Shown one piece after another: positions 27,209-36,502 of a stretch of 64,000 nt of DNA. The notes under the pieces were generated by a model, which was given only the letters and a program-made list of their open reading frames with translations, made no database searches and had not been told where the DNA came from. Position 1 is the first letter of the stretch; the number at the start of each line of letters is the position of its first letter. A program made the position numbers and the translations under genes. The stretch spans positions 1 to 64,000 of the forward strand of contig NZ_CAHJWJ010000005.1 in NCBI RefSeq assembly GCF_903642285.1. Direction: 5' to 3'. Source of the DNA: Sphingomonas bacterium (lineage in GTDB: Bacteria > Pseudomonadota > Alphaproteobacteria > Sphingomonadales > Sphingomonadaceae).

Positions 27209-28776
27209 TGGCCGTGCCAGACCCTTCGTCGTCAGCCCGTTTCCCGCTCATCGCCATGCTTGCGGCCAGTACCGCGCTCGCCGGCTGCAACCTCGCACCG
27301 CATTATGTCCGGCCGGAAAGCGCGGTGCCGCCTGCGCTGCCACAGGGCGGGGTCTACCCCGCCGCAGCGACCGACGCACGCGACGTCACGAAGGTCGGCT
27401 GGCGGGATTTCTTCGTCGACGACCGGTTACGCCAGGTGATCCAGCTCGGCCTTGACAACAACCGCGACTTGCAGATCGCCGCCGCCAATATCCTGCAGGC
27501 GCGCGCGCAATACCGTGTCCAGCGCGCCGATCTGGTGCCCACGACCGCCGTTTCGGGATCGGCCACCTATACCAACAACGCGCTGGGTGCCTCGGGCGCG
27601 ACGACGGGCGGCTCGGCCAGTGCGGGAACGACGACAGGTGCGACCGGAACAGCCGCAACGGGAACGGGCGCAACGGGAACGGGCGCAACGGGAACGAGCG
27701 CGACCGGGACCAATGCGGTCGGGACGTCGGTCGGCGGTGGATCGACCAATGTGAAGTATTTCGCCGCGAATGTCGGCTTCTCGTCGTTCGAACTCGATCT
27801 ATTCGGCCGGGTCCGCAACCTCGGCAAAGCCGCGCTGGAGCAGTATTTCGCAAGCGAGGAGGCGCAGCGAACCGCCCGCATCAGCCTGATCGCCGAGATC
27901 GCGACAGCATGGCTGACCGTCGCGTCGGACGAGGACCAGCTCGCGCTGTCGCAGCAGACGCTGGGGACCTTCAAGCAGACGTTCGACCTGACGAGCGCGC
28001 AGTTCCGCATCGGCACCGCGTCCGAACTCGAATCGCGCCAGGCGGAGACGAACTATCAGGCTGCGCGCAACGACATCGCGGTGCTTCGGACGCGGATCGC
28101 GCAGGACCGCAACGCGCTCGACCTGCTGGTCGGCGCGCCGGTGCCGACATCGATGCTGCCGGACGCGCTCGGCGATGCGCGCGCCGGGATCGAGGTGCTG
28201 CCGACCGATCTATCCTCGACCGTGCTATTGCGGCGACCCGACGTGTTGCAGGCCGAGCATCAATTGATCGCGCAGAACGCGAATATCGGCGCGGCCCGCG
28301 CTGCGTTCTTTCCGACCATCTCGCTGACCGCCACGCTCGGTACGCTCAGCACCGCGCTCGGCGGATTGTTCGCCGGTGGATCAGGCACCTATACCGGCGC
28401 GCCGACGATCACCCTGCCGTTGTTCGACGGCGGACGCAACAAGGGCAATCTGGACTATGCGCGCGCGTCGCAAAAGGTCGCCGTCGCAACCTATCAACGG
28501 ACCGTGCAGACCGCATTCCGGGAGGTCGCCGACGCATTGGCGCAACGCGGTACGATCGACGAGCAGATCGCCGCGCAGTCCGCGCGGGTCAATGCCGCGA
28601 ACATCGCCGCCAACCTGTCCGACGCCCGCTACCGCGCCGGGGTCGACTCGTTCCTGACCACGCTGGATGCGCAGCGGACCGCCTATGCCGCGCGGCAGCA
28701 GCTGGTCACCACACGGTTCAATCGCGGCGGCAATCTGGTCGAGCTTTATCGCGCGCTCGGCGGCGGGTTGAACTGA
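27208..28776 (+). CDS. NodT-family outer membrane efflux lipoprotein with ATGTG-repeat insert (system 2)
   Basis: 522-aa TolC/NodT-like channel. A signal peptide ends in the lipobox LAGC. Two OEP halves are clear: GWRDFFVDDRLRQVIQLGLD with FELDLFGRVRNLGKAALEQY, and VLLRRPDVLQAEHQLIAQNA with FREVADALAQRG. It is about 60 residues longer than the system 1 channel because of a Gly/Ala/Thr-rich insert at about residues 128-180. The insert includes a pentapeptide repeat A-T-G-T-G read from 15-bp tandem DNA repeats. In NodT/OprM folds this place lies between an early helix and the first beta-strand hairpin, so the insert could project from the cell surface. Confidence 0.93.
   Translation: MAVPDPSSSARFPLIAMLAASTALAGCNLAPHYVRPESAVPPALPQGGVYPAAATDARDVTKVGWRDFFVDDRLRQVIQLGLDNNRDLQIAAANILQARAQYRVQRADLVPTTAVSGSATYTNNALGASGATTGGSASAGTTTGATGTAATGTGATGTGATGTSATGTNAVGTSVGGGSTNVKYFAANVGFSSFELDLFGRVRNLGKAALEQYFASEEAQRTARISLIAEIATAWLTVASDEDQLALSQQTLGTFKQTFDLTSAQFRIGTASELESRQAETNYQAARNDIAVLRTRIAQDRNALDLLVGAPVPTSMLPDALGDARAGIEVLPTDLSSTVLLRRPDVLQAEHQLIAQNANIGAARAAFFPTISLTATLGTLSTALGGLFAGGSGTYTGAPTITLPLFDGGRNKGNLDYARASQKVAVATYQRTVQTAFREVADALAQRGTIDEQIAAQSARVNAANIAANLSDARYRAGVDSFLTTLDAQRTAYAARQQLVTTRFNRGGNLVELYRALGGGLN
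27655..27699 (+). repeat. Three 15-bp tandem repeats inside the system 2 channel gene
   Basis: The unit GCAACGGGAACGGGC occurs three times in register (the third copy ends GAGC), followed by a decayed fourth. Each unit encodes A-T-G-T-G in frame, so copy-number change would alter length without breaking the protein. Confidence 0.85.
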
Positions 28777-28844
28777 GCCTTGTCGGAACGGCTTGCCAGC
28801 GCCGCGAATCGGCGTAGCGTGTCGAAAACGACGAGGAGAGTCCG

Positions 28845-29147
28845 ATGGCATCGATCGTGCCGCCGCAAAGCGGCCCCCGCGCTGGCAGTCAGCCCGAGAG
28901 CGATCCGGGCAGTGAAAGCCTCATCATCCTGCAAAGCCTGTTGTGCCTGTTGCGGGAGAAGAACCTCCTCAGCCGCGCCGACATGGAAGAACTCTGCCAG
29001 AAGGTCGAACGCCGCGCGACCGGCCAAAGTCAGATCCCCCTGCCCTGCTGTTCCGAGGCCGCGCACAGCGCCTCCGGCGTCATGCAGCGGCTGACGAGCT
29101 ATATCGGGCAACGCTACGGCGGAAAGCATCTGCGCGCGTTGCGGTAA
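28845..29147 (+). CDS. Small hypothetical protein, 100 aa
   Basis: An unrecognised 100-aa cytoplasmic-type protein. It starts MASIVPPQSGPRAGSQPESD behind a good GAGGAGAG ribosome site, which supports real translation. The middle is helical (SLIILQSLLCLLREKNLLSR, then ADMEELCQKVERRA), and the C-terminal part has a Cys-Cys pair (LPCCSEAAH) and ends in a basic tail. The acidic/helical core resembles helical adaptor or regulatory peptides, but no family can be assigned. It lies 68 bp after the second efflux operon and could be read with it. Confidence 0.65.
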   Translation: MASIVPPQSGPRAGSQPESDPGSESLIILQSLLCLLREKNLLSRADMEELCQKVERRATGQSQIPLPCCSEAAHSASGVMQRLTSYIGQRYGGKHLRALR

Positions 29148-29330
29148 TCCTTGGCGCGCTCACGGCCGTCTTTCCGCGGTTCGAGCCGAGATGCCGAGTA
29201 TGCCGCACTGAAGGCGATCGCTATATTCCGTGGGATATACTGTAGCCCCGAATAAACGAATAAATATCGGTCCATGCGCGCCTTCGCATGAATATCCTTT
29301 TCCGTTCGCGAGTTATGTACGGTAATGAAC

Positions 29331-29351
29331 GACCGTCCGAAACGGACGGTC
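29331..29351. promoter_or_regulatory. Perfect inverted repeat upstream of paoABC
   Basis: GACCGTCCG and CGGACGGTC are perfect 9-bp arms with an AAA centre. They overlap a second palindrome, ACGGAC-g-GTCCGT (29342-29354). They lie 58 bp upstream of the chosen paoA start in an otherwise AT-rich leader. This shape is common for TetR-family operators; a 5'-UTR hairpin is the alternative. Confidence 0.6.
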
Positions 29352-29408
29352 CGTGCCGATATCGACGCCATCGATCGACCGGCGTCGTCGCACAGTGAAG
29401 GAAACCCG

Positions 29409-30041
29409 ATGTCCATCCTTGGCGAGGTCGAACTTTCCCGCCGCAATATCCTGGCCGGCGGAGCGGCGACCGTCGCGCTGAGCGCGGTGCCGACGGTCGA
29501 GGCGCAGGCGGCGGCGAAGCACGCCCCGGCCACGATGCGGGTCGCGCTGGAGGTCAACGGCAAGCACCGGACGCTCGACCTCGACACGCGCACGACCCTG
29601 CTCGACGCGCTGCGCGAACATCTTCAGCTGACCGGCACCAAGAAGGGCTGCGACCATGGCCAGTGCGGGGCCTGCACGGTGATCGTCGATGGGCAGCGGA
29701 TCAATGCCTGCCTCACCCTCGCGGTCATGCACGACGGCGACACGGTCACCACGATCGAGGGGCTCGGCACCCCCGACAGGCTGCATCCGATGCAGGCGGC
29801 GTTCGTGAAGCATGACGGCTATCAGTGCGGCTATTGCACGCCCGGCCAGATCTGTTCCGCGGTCGCCGTGCTCGCGGAGATCAAGGCCGGTATCCCGAGC
29901 CATGTCAGCGCCAGCCTGACCGATCGTCCCCGCGCCACCAACATCGAGATGCGCGAACGGATGAGCGGCAATATCTGCCGATGCGGTGCCTATTCGAACA
30001 TCGCCGAAGCGATGGCCGAAGTGGCGGAGCACGACGCATGA
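29409..30041 (+). CDS. paoA: Periplasmic aldehyde oxidoreductase iron-sulfur subunit PaoA
   Basis: 210-aa [2Fe-2S] subunit of the molybdenum-containing aldehyde oxidoreductase PaoABC (xanthine oxidase family). ATG 29409 follows GAAGGAAAC and opens a twin-arginine signal, [15 protein letters not shown], so the folded complex is exported by Tat. The plant-type cluster is bound by [11 protein letters not shown] plus INAC. The second cluster is bound by CGYCTPGQ and CRCG. In the E. coli complex these pass electrons between the molybdenum centre and FAD. Its stop overlaps the paoB start by an ATGA. Confidence 0.93.
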   Translation: MSILGEVELSRRNILAGGAATVALSAVPTVEAQAAAKHAPATMRVALEVNGKHRTLDLDTRTTLLDALREHLQLTGTKKGCDHGQCGACTVIVDGQRINACLTLAVMHDGDTVTTIEGLGTPDRLHPMQAAFVKHDGYQCGYCTPGQICSAVAVLAEIKAGIPSHVSASLTDRPRATNIEMRERMSGNICRCGAYSNIAEAMAEVAEHDA

Positions 30042-30985
30042 AGCCGTTTACGTACAGCCGCGCGAAGACCCCCGCGGAGGCCGCGACCGCCGCCGCGCAA
30101 CCGGGCACGAAGTTCATCGCGGGCGGGACCAATCTGCTCGATCTGATGAAGCTGCAGATCGAGACGCCGTCGCATCTGGTCGACGTGCAGGACCTGAAGC
30201 TCGACCGGATCGAACCGATCCCGGACGGTGGCCTGCGGATCGGCGCACTGGTCCGCAACACCGCGCTCGCATCGGACGACCGCGTCCGTCGCGATTACGG
30301 CGTCCTGACGCGGGCGATCGTCGCCGGCGCGTCCGGGCAATTGCGCAACAAGGCGACGACCGCGGGCAATCTGCTCCAGCGGACGCGCTGCCCGTATTTC
30401 TACGATACCAACCAACCGTGCAACAAGCGGACGCCCGGTTCCGGTTGCGCGGCGATCGGCGGGTATAGCCGGCAGTTGGCGGTGATCGGCACGAGCGATG
30501 CCTGCATCGCGACCTATCCCGGCGACATGGCGGTCGCGATGCGCGTGCTGGATGCGGTGGTCGAAACCGTCGATCCCGCCGGGGGTACGCGCGCGATCCC
30601 GATCGCGGATTTCCACCGGCTGCCGGGCGACACGCCGCATATCGAAACCGCTTTGGTGCCGGGCGAACTGATAACAGCGGTTACCCTACCCCGCCCGATC
30701 GGGGGCACCCATGTCTATCGCAAGGTCCGCGACCGTGCGTCCTACGCCTTCGCGCTCGTCTCGGTCGCGGCTATCGTCCGGAAGGACGGCACCGGGCGCG
30801 TCGCGGTCGGCGGGATCGCCCCCAGGCCCTGGCGGATGGAAGCTGCGGAGGCGCATCTGCCGCAGGGCGCGCGCGCCGTCGCCGCGCCGTTGCTGGCCGG
30901 CGCGCGACCGACCCACGACAATGCATTCAAGGTGCCGCTGGTCGAGCGTACGCTCGCCGCCGCCTTGGCCGACGCAAAGGCCTGA
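30038..30985 (+). CDS. paoB: Aldehyde oxidoreductase FAD-binding subunit PaoB
   Basis: 315-aa FAD subunit of PaoABC. The flavin-binding motif is [13 protein letters not shown] (about 28-40), with the second motif [19 protein letters not shown] near residue 105. The insertion [13 protein letters not shown] with a later GSGC carries cysteines that in the E. coli PaoB hold an extra [4Fe-4S] cluster, so this feature marks it as a PaoB rather than a CoxM/XdhB. The C-terminal CO-dehydrogenase-flavoprotein domain follows. It overlaps paoA and is followed after 4 bp by paoC. Confidence 0.92.
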   Translation: MKPFTYSRAKTPAEAATAAAQPGTKFIAGGTNLLDLMKLQIETPSHLVDVQDLKLDRIEPIPDGGLRIGALVRNTALASDDRVRRDYGVLTRAIVAGASGQLRNKATTAGNLLQRTRCPYFYDTNQPCNKRTPGSGCAAIGGYSRQLAVIGTSDACIATYPGDMAVAMRVLDAVVETVDPAGGTRAIPIADFHRLPGDTPHIETALVPGELITAVTLPRPIGGTHVYRKVRDRASYAFALVSVAAIVRKDGTGRVAVGGIAPRPWRMEAAEAHLPQGARAVAAPLLAGARPTHDNAFKVPLVERTLAAALADAKA

Positions 30986-30989
30986 TCCC

Positions 30990-33209
30990 ATGAAGTTCGA
31001 CACCCCCGCCGGCCGCAATCCGATCGATCAGCTGAAGGTCGTCGGCCAGCCGCACGACCGCATCGACGGCAAGTTCAAGACGACCGGCACCGCGCCCTAC
31101 GCCTATGAACGCCACGACGTCGCACCCAACCAGGCGTACGGCTTCATCCTCGGTTCCGCTATCGCCAAGGGCAGTATCGCGAGCATGGACCTGGCGCACG
31201 CGAAGGCGATGCCCGGCGTACTGGCGATCGTATCGACGCTCGACATGCCCAAGCTGCCATTGGGGCGGGCCAACACCGCGCATTTGTTCGGCGGCTCGGA
31301 GATCGCGCATTACCATCAAGCGGTGGCGCTGGTCGTGGCCGATACGTTCGAGCAGGCGCGCGCCGCCGCCGCCGCGATCCGCGTGGATTATGTTCGCGCG
31401 AAGGGCCGGTATGATCTGGCCGCGCTGGCCCCGACCGCGCCGCTGCACGGTGCCGGTAGCGGCGAAGGCAGCGCTGCCCCCAAGATCGACCGGGTCGGGG
31501 ATTTCGAGACGGCCTTCGCCGCGGCACCGGTGACGATCGACCGGACCTATACGACCCCCGACGAGACTCATGCGATGATGGAACCGTTCGCCAGTATCGC
31601 GTCCTGGAACGGCGACAGACTGACGGTGTGGACGTCCAACCAGATGATCGCTTGGGCGAAGGGCGATCTCGCCAAGACGCTTGGCCTATCGCCCGAAAAC
31701 GTCCGGATCGATTCGCCCTATATCGGTGGTGGTTTCGGCGGGAAGCTCTTCGTCCGGGCCGACATCGCGCTCGCCGCGCTCGGGGCGAAGGCGGCGGGGC
31801 GTCCGGTCAAGGTCGCGATGACGCGGCCGATGATGGCGAACAACGCGACCCACCGGTCGGCGACCATCCAGCGCATCCGACTTGGCGCGACCCGCGACGG
31901 CACGCTGACCGCGATCGCGCATGAAGGCACGAGCGGCAACCTGCCCGGCGGCGGTCCAGAGACCGCGACGTCGCAGACCAAATTACTGTATGCGGGCGCT
32001 AACCGCATGATCGCCACCCGCCTCGCGGTCATGGACCTGCCCGAAGCGAATGCGATGCGCGCGCCCGGCGAAGCCCCGGGCCTCATGGCGCTTGAGATCG
32101 CGATGGACGAATTGGCCGAGAAGCTCGGGATGGACCCGGTTGCGCTGCGCATCGCGAACGACACGCAGGTCGATCCCGAAAAGCCGACCCGCAAATTCTC
32201 GCAGCGCCAGCTGGTCGAGTGCCTGAAGCTGGGTGCGGACCGGTTCGGATGGCGCAAGCGTAACCCGAAGCCAGCGCAGGTTCGCGAGGGCACGTGGCTG
32301 GTCGGGATGGGTGTCGCTGTGGGCTTTCGCAACAGCATCCTGACGAAGTCCGCCGCGCGGGTCCGCCTCGACTCGGGCGGGATCGTTACCGTCGAGACCG
32401 ACATGACCGATATCGGCACCGGCACCTACACGATCATCGCGCAGACCGCCGCCGAGATGATGGGCGTGCCGATCGAGAGGGTCGTCGTGAAGCTCGGCGA
32501 CTCCGACTTCCCGGCATCGTCGGGGTCGGGTGGCCAATGGGGCGCGAACAACTCGACGTCGGGGGTATACGCTGCCTGCGTCAAGCTGCGCGAGCAGGTG
32601 GCGCAGCGCCTCGGCTTCGACGCAGCCGACGTGGCTTTTGCCGACGGTCGGGTTCGGGCGGGCGGACGCAGCGCGCAATTGGCGGATGCCGCGAAGACCG
32701 GCCCGCTGGTCGCGGAGGACCGGATCGAATACGGCACGCTGGACAAGGACTATCAGCAATCGACCTTTGCCGGGCATTTCGTCGAGGTGGCGGTCAACGG
32801 CTATACCGGTGAAACGCGCGTCCGCCGGATGCTGGCGGTGTGCGCCGCGGGACGGATCCTCAACCCGAAATCCGCGCGCAGCCAGGTTATCGGCGCGATG
32901 ACGATGGGAGTCGGCGCGGCGCTGATGGAAGAGCTCGCGGTCGACACGCGCTTCGGCTTCTTCGTCAATCACGATCTCGCGACCTACGAAGTGCCGGTGC
33001 ATGCCGACATTCCGCACCAGGAGGTCGTGTTTCTCGACGAGGTCGATCCGCTGTCGTCGCCGATGAAGGCGAAGGGCGTCGGTGAACTCGGCCTGTGCGG
33101 GGTGGGTGCGGCGATCGCCAACGCGGTCTACAACGCCACCGGCGTGCGGGTGCGCGATTATCCGGTCACGCTGGAAAAGCACATGGCCGGGCTGCCGATG
33201 ATGGCCTGA
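30990..33209 (+). CDS. paoC: Aldehyde oxidoreductase molybdenum-binding subunit PaoC
   Basis: 739-aa catalytic subunit of PaoABC, which oxidises a broad set of (aromatic) aldehydes to acids in the periplasm. ATG 30990 gives the typical start. Molybdopterin-site stretches are visible: YIGGGFGGKLF near residue 245, AMRAPGEAPGLMALE near 353, and the C-terminal KGVGELGLCG carrying the catalytic glutamate. It has no signal of its own and would be carried by the Tat signal of PaoA. The XdhC-like maturation gene (paoD), which follows in E. coli, is absent here; the next gene is convergent. Confidence 0.93.
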   Translation: MKFDTPAGRNPIDQLKVVGQPHDRIDGKFKTTGTAPYAYERHDVAPNQAYGFILGSAIAKGSIASMDLAHAKAMPGVLAIVSTLDMPKLPLGRANTAHLFGGSEIAHYHQAVALVVADTFEQARAAAAAIRVDYVRAKGRYDLAALAPTAPLHGAGSGEGSAAPKIDRVGDFETAFAAAPVTIDRTYTTPDETHAMMEPFASIASWNGDRLTVWTSNQMIAWAKGDLAKTLGLSPENVRIDSPYIGGGFGGKLFVRADIALAALGAKAAGRPVKVAMTRPMMANNATHRSATIQRIRLGATRDGTLTAIAHEGTSGNLPGGGPETATSQTKLLYAGANRMIATRLAVMDLPEANAMRAPGEAPGLMALEIAMDELAEKLGMDPVALRIANDTQVDPEKPTRKFSQRQLVECLKLGADRFGWRKRNPKPAQVREGTWLVGMGVAVGFRNSILTKSAARVRLDSGGIVTVETDMTDIGTGTYTIIAQTAAEMMGVPIERVVVKLGDSDFPASSGSGGQWGANNSTSGVYAACVKLREQVAQRLGFDAADVAFADGRVRAGGRSAQLADAAKTGPLVAEDRIEYGTLDKDYQQSTFAGHFVEVAVNGYTGETRVRRMLAVCAAGRILNPKSARSQVIGAMTMGVGAALMEELAVDTRFGFFVNHDLATYEVPVHADIPHQEVVFLDEVDPLSSPMKAKGVGELGLCGVGAAIANAVYNATGVRVRDYPVTLEKHMAGLPMMA

Positions 33210-33224
33210 CCGACGACGACCACC

Positions 33225-33249
33225 GCCGGAGATGCGAAGGCATCCCGGC
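33225..33249. terminator. Hairpin between paoC and the convergent lipoprotein gene
   Basis: GCCGG-a-GATGC pairs with GCATCCCGGC across a GAAG loop, giving a 10-bp stem with one bulge. It begins 16 bases past the paoC stop and 17 bases from the convergent stop, so it may serve both genes. Confidence 0.6.
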
Positions 33250-33265
33250 GATGGATGCAGCGGGA

Positions 33266-33550
33266 TTACTTGCCCTTGACCGTCGCATCCAGTGCGTCGG
33301 CCTTGTTCGCGGCAGCACCGCGTACGGCGTCTGCCCCGTTGTCCAGCGCGTTGGCGCGGTTGTCCATGGCGACTTCGGCATTGCCGCCGACGCTGTCCGC
33401 GGTGTCGCGGATCGCGGTGGCGTTCGCCTGCATCATATCGGCGGTATTGTCGGCCGACGAGATCACGTTATCCGCCCCGGCGGTCTTGTGGTCGCATGCG
33501 GTGAGCGACAGCAAGCAAACGCCCGCGACGAAAATGAACGATTTTTGCAT
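33266..33550 (-). CDS. Small lipoprotein, 94 aa
   Basis: Small secreted lipoprotein of unknown function. ATG 33550 is chosen because AAGGGG lies six bases upstream; ATG 33556 is too close to it. The signal MQKSFIFVAGVCLLSLTAC ends in a lipobox. The mature 75 residues are Ala/Asp/Asn-rich and helical with an amphipathic pattern (ADNVISSADNTADMMQANA, then DNRANALDNGADAVRGAAA), like small envelope-associated coiled-coil peptides. It lies divergent from the stress-type SRPBCC operon. Confidence 0.75.
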   Translation of the reverse strand: MQKSFIFVAGVCLLSLTACDHKTAGADNVISSADNTADMMQANATAIRDTADSVGGNAEVAMDNRANALDNGADAVRGAAANKADALDATVKGK

Positions 33551-33652
33551 ATGCATCCCCTTAAGTGGCTGCTGATTCCCAGCATAGGCCGTTTCGACCA
33601 AAGCGTCGTGCGGAGCAAGCACGATCGCAGTCGATTTCGTGGCGCAAGGAGC

Positions 33653-33677
33653 GGAACAATGTCGGTCATTCATGGTT
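33653..33677 (+). promoter_or_regulatory. EcfG-like general stress promoter
   Basis: GGAAC, 16 bases, GGTT: a near match to the alphaproteobacterial EcfG promoter pattern (GGAAC, N16-17, CGTT). It lies about 110 bp upstream of the SRPBCC-ADH-SDR operon on the same strand. Confidence 0.45.
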
Positions 33678-33789
33678 GACCGCTTACATATCTACCAAGC
33701 TTTTCATGTCTTTAACTTCAGTCGAAACCCGGTCTGCGCGTGGTGCGGGGACAGGCCACGACTATTCATAATTCATCGAAGGACAGTTT

Positions 33790-34371
33790 ATGTCGAACGA
33801 CATAGCAGACCATATCGACGACGCGCCCGTGACGACATGGAAAAAGGGCGACGCCATTGCGGCCGCCGATGGTCCCGCAGGAGAAGGCTCGGCGATGACC
33901 GCGGCGGCGGTAACGATCAATCGGCCGGTCGGCGAAGTGTTTGCATTCTTTCGCGATTTCGCCAATCTCGCGACCTTTATGAAGAATGTCGATCGTATCG
34001 ATGTGCGCGATGCCACGCATTCGCACTGGGTCGTGAAGGCCCCGGCGGGGCGGACGGTCGAATGGGATGCGACGGTCACCGATGAGGCCGAAAACCGTTT
34101 CATCGACTGGACGTCGGACCCCGGGGCCGATGTCGCGAACGGCGGCCGGGTCGAATTCCGGGATGCCGGCGCGCGCGGCACCGTCGTCACGGCGACGATC
34201 CGCTACGATCCTCCCGGCGGCGTCGTCGGCAAGGTGATCGCCAAGATGTTCCAGCGCGAACCTGCGATCCAGGCCCGCCGCGACCTGCGCCGGTTCAAGC
34301 AGCTGATGGAAACCGGCGAGATCGCGACCGGGGCCTTCACCCGCAAGCAACGCGAAAAGGAAGCAGCCTGA
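33790..34371 (+). CDS. SRPBCC (START-like) family protein
   Basis: 193-aa protein with a helix-grip SRPBCC domain (about 38-165), a fold that binds hydrophobic ligands. The domain opens with the usual [20 protein letters not shown] and closes with a long C-terminal helix ([19 protein letters not shown]). No enzyme motif is seen. The family is often annotated as cyclase/dehydrase-like. It is the first gene of a three-gene operon with a glutathione-independent-type ADH and an SDR, all probably stress-induced. The ADH start overlaps its stop (TGATG). Confidence 0.85.
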   Translation: MSNDIADHIDDAPVTTWKKGDAIAAADGPAGEGSAMTAAAVTINRPVGEVFAFFRDFANLATFMKNVDRIDVRDATHSHWVVKAPAGRTVEWDATVTDEAENRFIDWTSDPGADVANGGRVEFRDAGARGTVVTATIRYDPPGGVVGKVIAKMFQREPAIQARRDLRRFKQLMETGEIATGAFTRKQREKEAA

Positions 34372-35552
34372 TGCGCGCTCTGGCATGGCATGGTCGCCAC
34401 GACGTCCGCGTCGACACCGTCGACGACCCGGAAATCCTGAACCCGCGCGATTGCATCATCAAGGTGACGGCGACCGCGATCTGCGGATCCGACCTTCATC
34501 TGTACGACGGCTACATTCCGACGATGCAGGCGGGCGATGTGCTGGGTCACGAGTTCATGGGCGAAGTCGTCGAAACCGGTGCCAAATCGACGCTGAAGAA
34601 GGGCCAGCGCGTCGTCGTGCCGTTCACCATCGCGTGCGGCAGTTGCTACCATTGCGGCAAGCACCAATATTCGGCGTGCGACAACGGCCTGCCCGCCGAC
34701 AATCAGGATATCGCGCAGGAACTGTACGGCCAGCCGATGTCGGGGCTGTTCGGCTACAGCCACATGACCGGCGGCTATGCCGGCGGCCAGGCGGAATATG
34801 TCCGCGTCCCGTTCAGCGACGTCGGACCGATCGTCATCCCGGACGGTATCGACGACGAGAAGGTGCTGTTCCTGTCGGACATACTTCCGACCGGCTGGCA
34901 GGCGGCGGAGAACGCCGATATCGAACCCGGCGACACCGTCGCGGTCTGGGGATGTGGCCCGGTCGGGTTGTTTGCCGTGCAGTCGGCCTTCCTGATGGGG
35001 GCCGAGCGCGTCATCGCGATCGACCATTTTCCGCACCGGCTGGAATTGGCGAAGACGTTCGGCGCGGAGACGATCAACTTCGAGGAAAGCGCGGTGTACG
35101 AGGCACTGATGCTGATGACCGGCGGGATCGGCCCCGATGCGGTCATCGATTCCGTCGGACTGGAAGCGCATGGCTTCTTCGTCGACAATGTGCTCGACCA
35201 GATCAAGAAATCGACGTTTCTCGGCACCGATCGGGCGCATGCCAATCGCCAGGCGATCCTCGCCTGCCGCAAAGGCGGGCGCGTCTCGATGCCGGCCGTC
35301 TATGGCGGCTTCGTCGACAAATGGCCGCTCGGCGCGTTTATGGAAAAGGGCCTGACGCTCAAGACCGGTCAGACGCATGTCCAGCATTACATGCCCGCGC
35401 TGCTGAACGCGATCCTGGAGGAGAAGATCGACACGACCTTCCTGATCTCGCACCGCATGGACCTAGAGGACGCGCCCAAGGGCTACAAGATGTTCCACGA
35501 CGACCAGAATGTCGTGACGAAAGTCGTATTGAAGCCCGGCCTGAACGGCTGA
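34371..35552 (+). CDS. Zinc-dependent alcohol dehydrogenase (formaldehyde-dehydrogenase-like)
   Basis: 393-aa MDR enzyme. The catalytic zinc site is indicated by [10 protein letters not shown] (Cys near 38) and [12 protein letters not shown]. The structural zinc is indicated by the four-cysteine loop [15 protein letters not shown]. The NAD loop [13 protein letters not shown] lies near residue 195. Length and the long loop match the zinc ADH group annotated as glutathione-independent formaldehyde dehydrogenase or threonine-dehydrogenase-like. Substrate is not certain. It sits between an SRPBCC protein and an SDR in a likely stress operon. Confidence 0.88.
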   Translation: MRALAWHGRHDVRVDTVDDPEILNPRDCIIKVTATAICGSDLHLYDGYIPTMQAGDVLGHEFMGEVVETGAKSTLKKGQRVVVPFTIACGSCYHCGKHQYSACDNGLPADNQDIAQELYGQPMSGLFGYSHMTGGYAGGQAEYVRVPFSDVGPIVIPDGIDDEKVLFLSDILPTGWQAAENADIEPGDTVAVWGCGPVGLFAVQSAFLMGAERVIAIDHFPHRLELAKTFGAETINFEESAVYEALMLMTGGIGPDAVIDSVGLEAHGFFVDNVLDQIKKSTFLGTDRAHANRQAILACRKGGRVSMPAVYGGFVDKWPLGAFMEKGLTLKTGQTHVQHYMPALLNAILEEKIDTTFLISHRMDLEDAPKGYKMFHDDQNVVTKVVLKPGLNG

Positions 35553-35581
35553 TCCACACCCTCTCGGACAGGACAAGAACC

Positions 35582-36364
35582 ATGGCCAACAAATTCGCGA
35601 TCGTCACGGGCGCATCGACCGGCATCGGCTTCGAACTGGCGACGATCGCCGCGAAGGACGGATACGATATCCTCGTCGTGGCCGACGAACCGCTGATCGA
35701 AGCGGCGGCGAAGGACTTCGAACAGTTCGGGACGCAAGTGCAGTCGGTCGAGGCCGACCTGTCGACGATCGAAGGGGTAGACGCGCTGCTGGCGGCGACG
35801 AACGGACGCCAGGTCGATCTGCTGGCAGCCAATGCCGGTCGCGGACTTGGCCACGCCTTCCTCGAACAGGATGTCGCGGATTGGCGAAAGGTCGTCGACA
35901 CCAACATCACCGGCACGCTGTACCTGCTGCAGAAGGTGCTGACGCCGATGGTCGCGCGCAACGACGGCAAGGTTCTGGTGACCGGATCGATCGCGGGCTA
36001 CATCCCGGGATCGTACCAGGCGGTCTACAATGCGACCAAATCGTTCGTCGATTTCTTTACCGATGCGCTGCGCAACGAGATCAAGGATTCGGACGGCGTC
36101 ACGCTGACGACGCTGAAGCCCGGCCCGGTCGATACCGAATTCTTCGAACGTGGCGACATGCTGGATACCGAAGTCGGCCAGTCCGAGTCCAAGCGCGACC
36201 CCGCACTGGTCGCGCAGGACGGCTGGGACGCGCTGATGGCGGGCAAGGCAAGCATCTTCTCGGGCTGGTCGACCAAGGTGCAGGGCGTGCTGGCCAACGT
36301 CATGCCCGCTTCGGTACTGGCGGAACAGCATCGCAAGATGGCGGAACCCAAGGGCGACGACTGA
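35582..36364 (+). CDS. Short-chain dehydrogenase/reductase
   Basis: 260-aa SDR with a classical fold. The cofactor loop TGASTGIG lies at residues 9-16, the NAG-type motif in LLAANAGRG, and the catalytic Tyr-x3-Lys in YNATK, preceded by a conserved Ser in VTGSIAGY. It is the third gene of the SRPBCC-ADH-SDR group, 29 bases after the ADH. Substrate unknown. Confidence 0.9.
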   Translation: MANKFAIVTGASTGIGFELATIAAKDGYDILVVADEPLIEAAAKDFEQFGTQVQSVEADLSTIEGVDALLAATNGRQVDLLAANAGRGLGHAFLEQDVADWRKVVDTNITGTLYLLQKVLTPMVARNDGKVLVTGSIAGYIPGSYQAVYNATKSFVDFFTDALRNEIKDSDGVTLTTLKPGPVDTEFFERGDMLDTEVGQSESKRDPALVAQDGWDALMAGKASIFSGWSTKVQGVLANVMPASVLAEQHRKMAEPKGDD

Positions 36365-36502
36365 TCGACGGTCGACGCTACGCCGTTTGTTCGCCGATAC
36401 GCTTTGCGGACCATTCCGGCAAAGTTGCCGCCGGTTAACGCAATCGCCATTCGTGCCGCCGGCTCCGGTGCGAAACCGTCTTCCATTCCCCATGTCCGGT
36501 GG

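Noticed and set aside
27655..27699. Short regular repeats that could suggest a CRISPR-like array
   Set aside because: Units are contiguous without spacers, in frame, and encode A-T-G-T-G inside an outer membrane channel.
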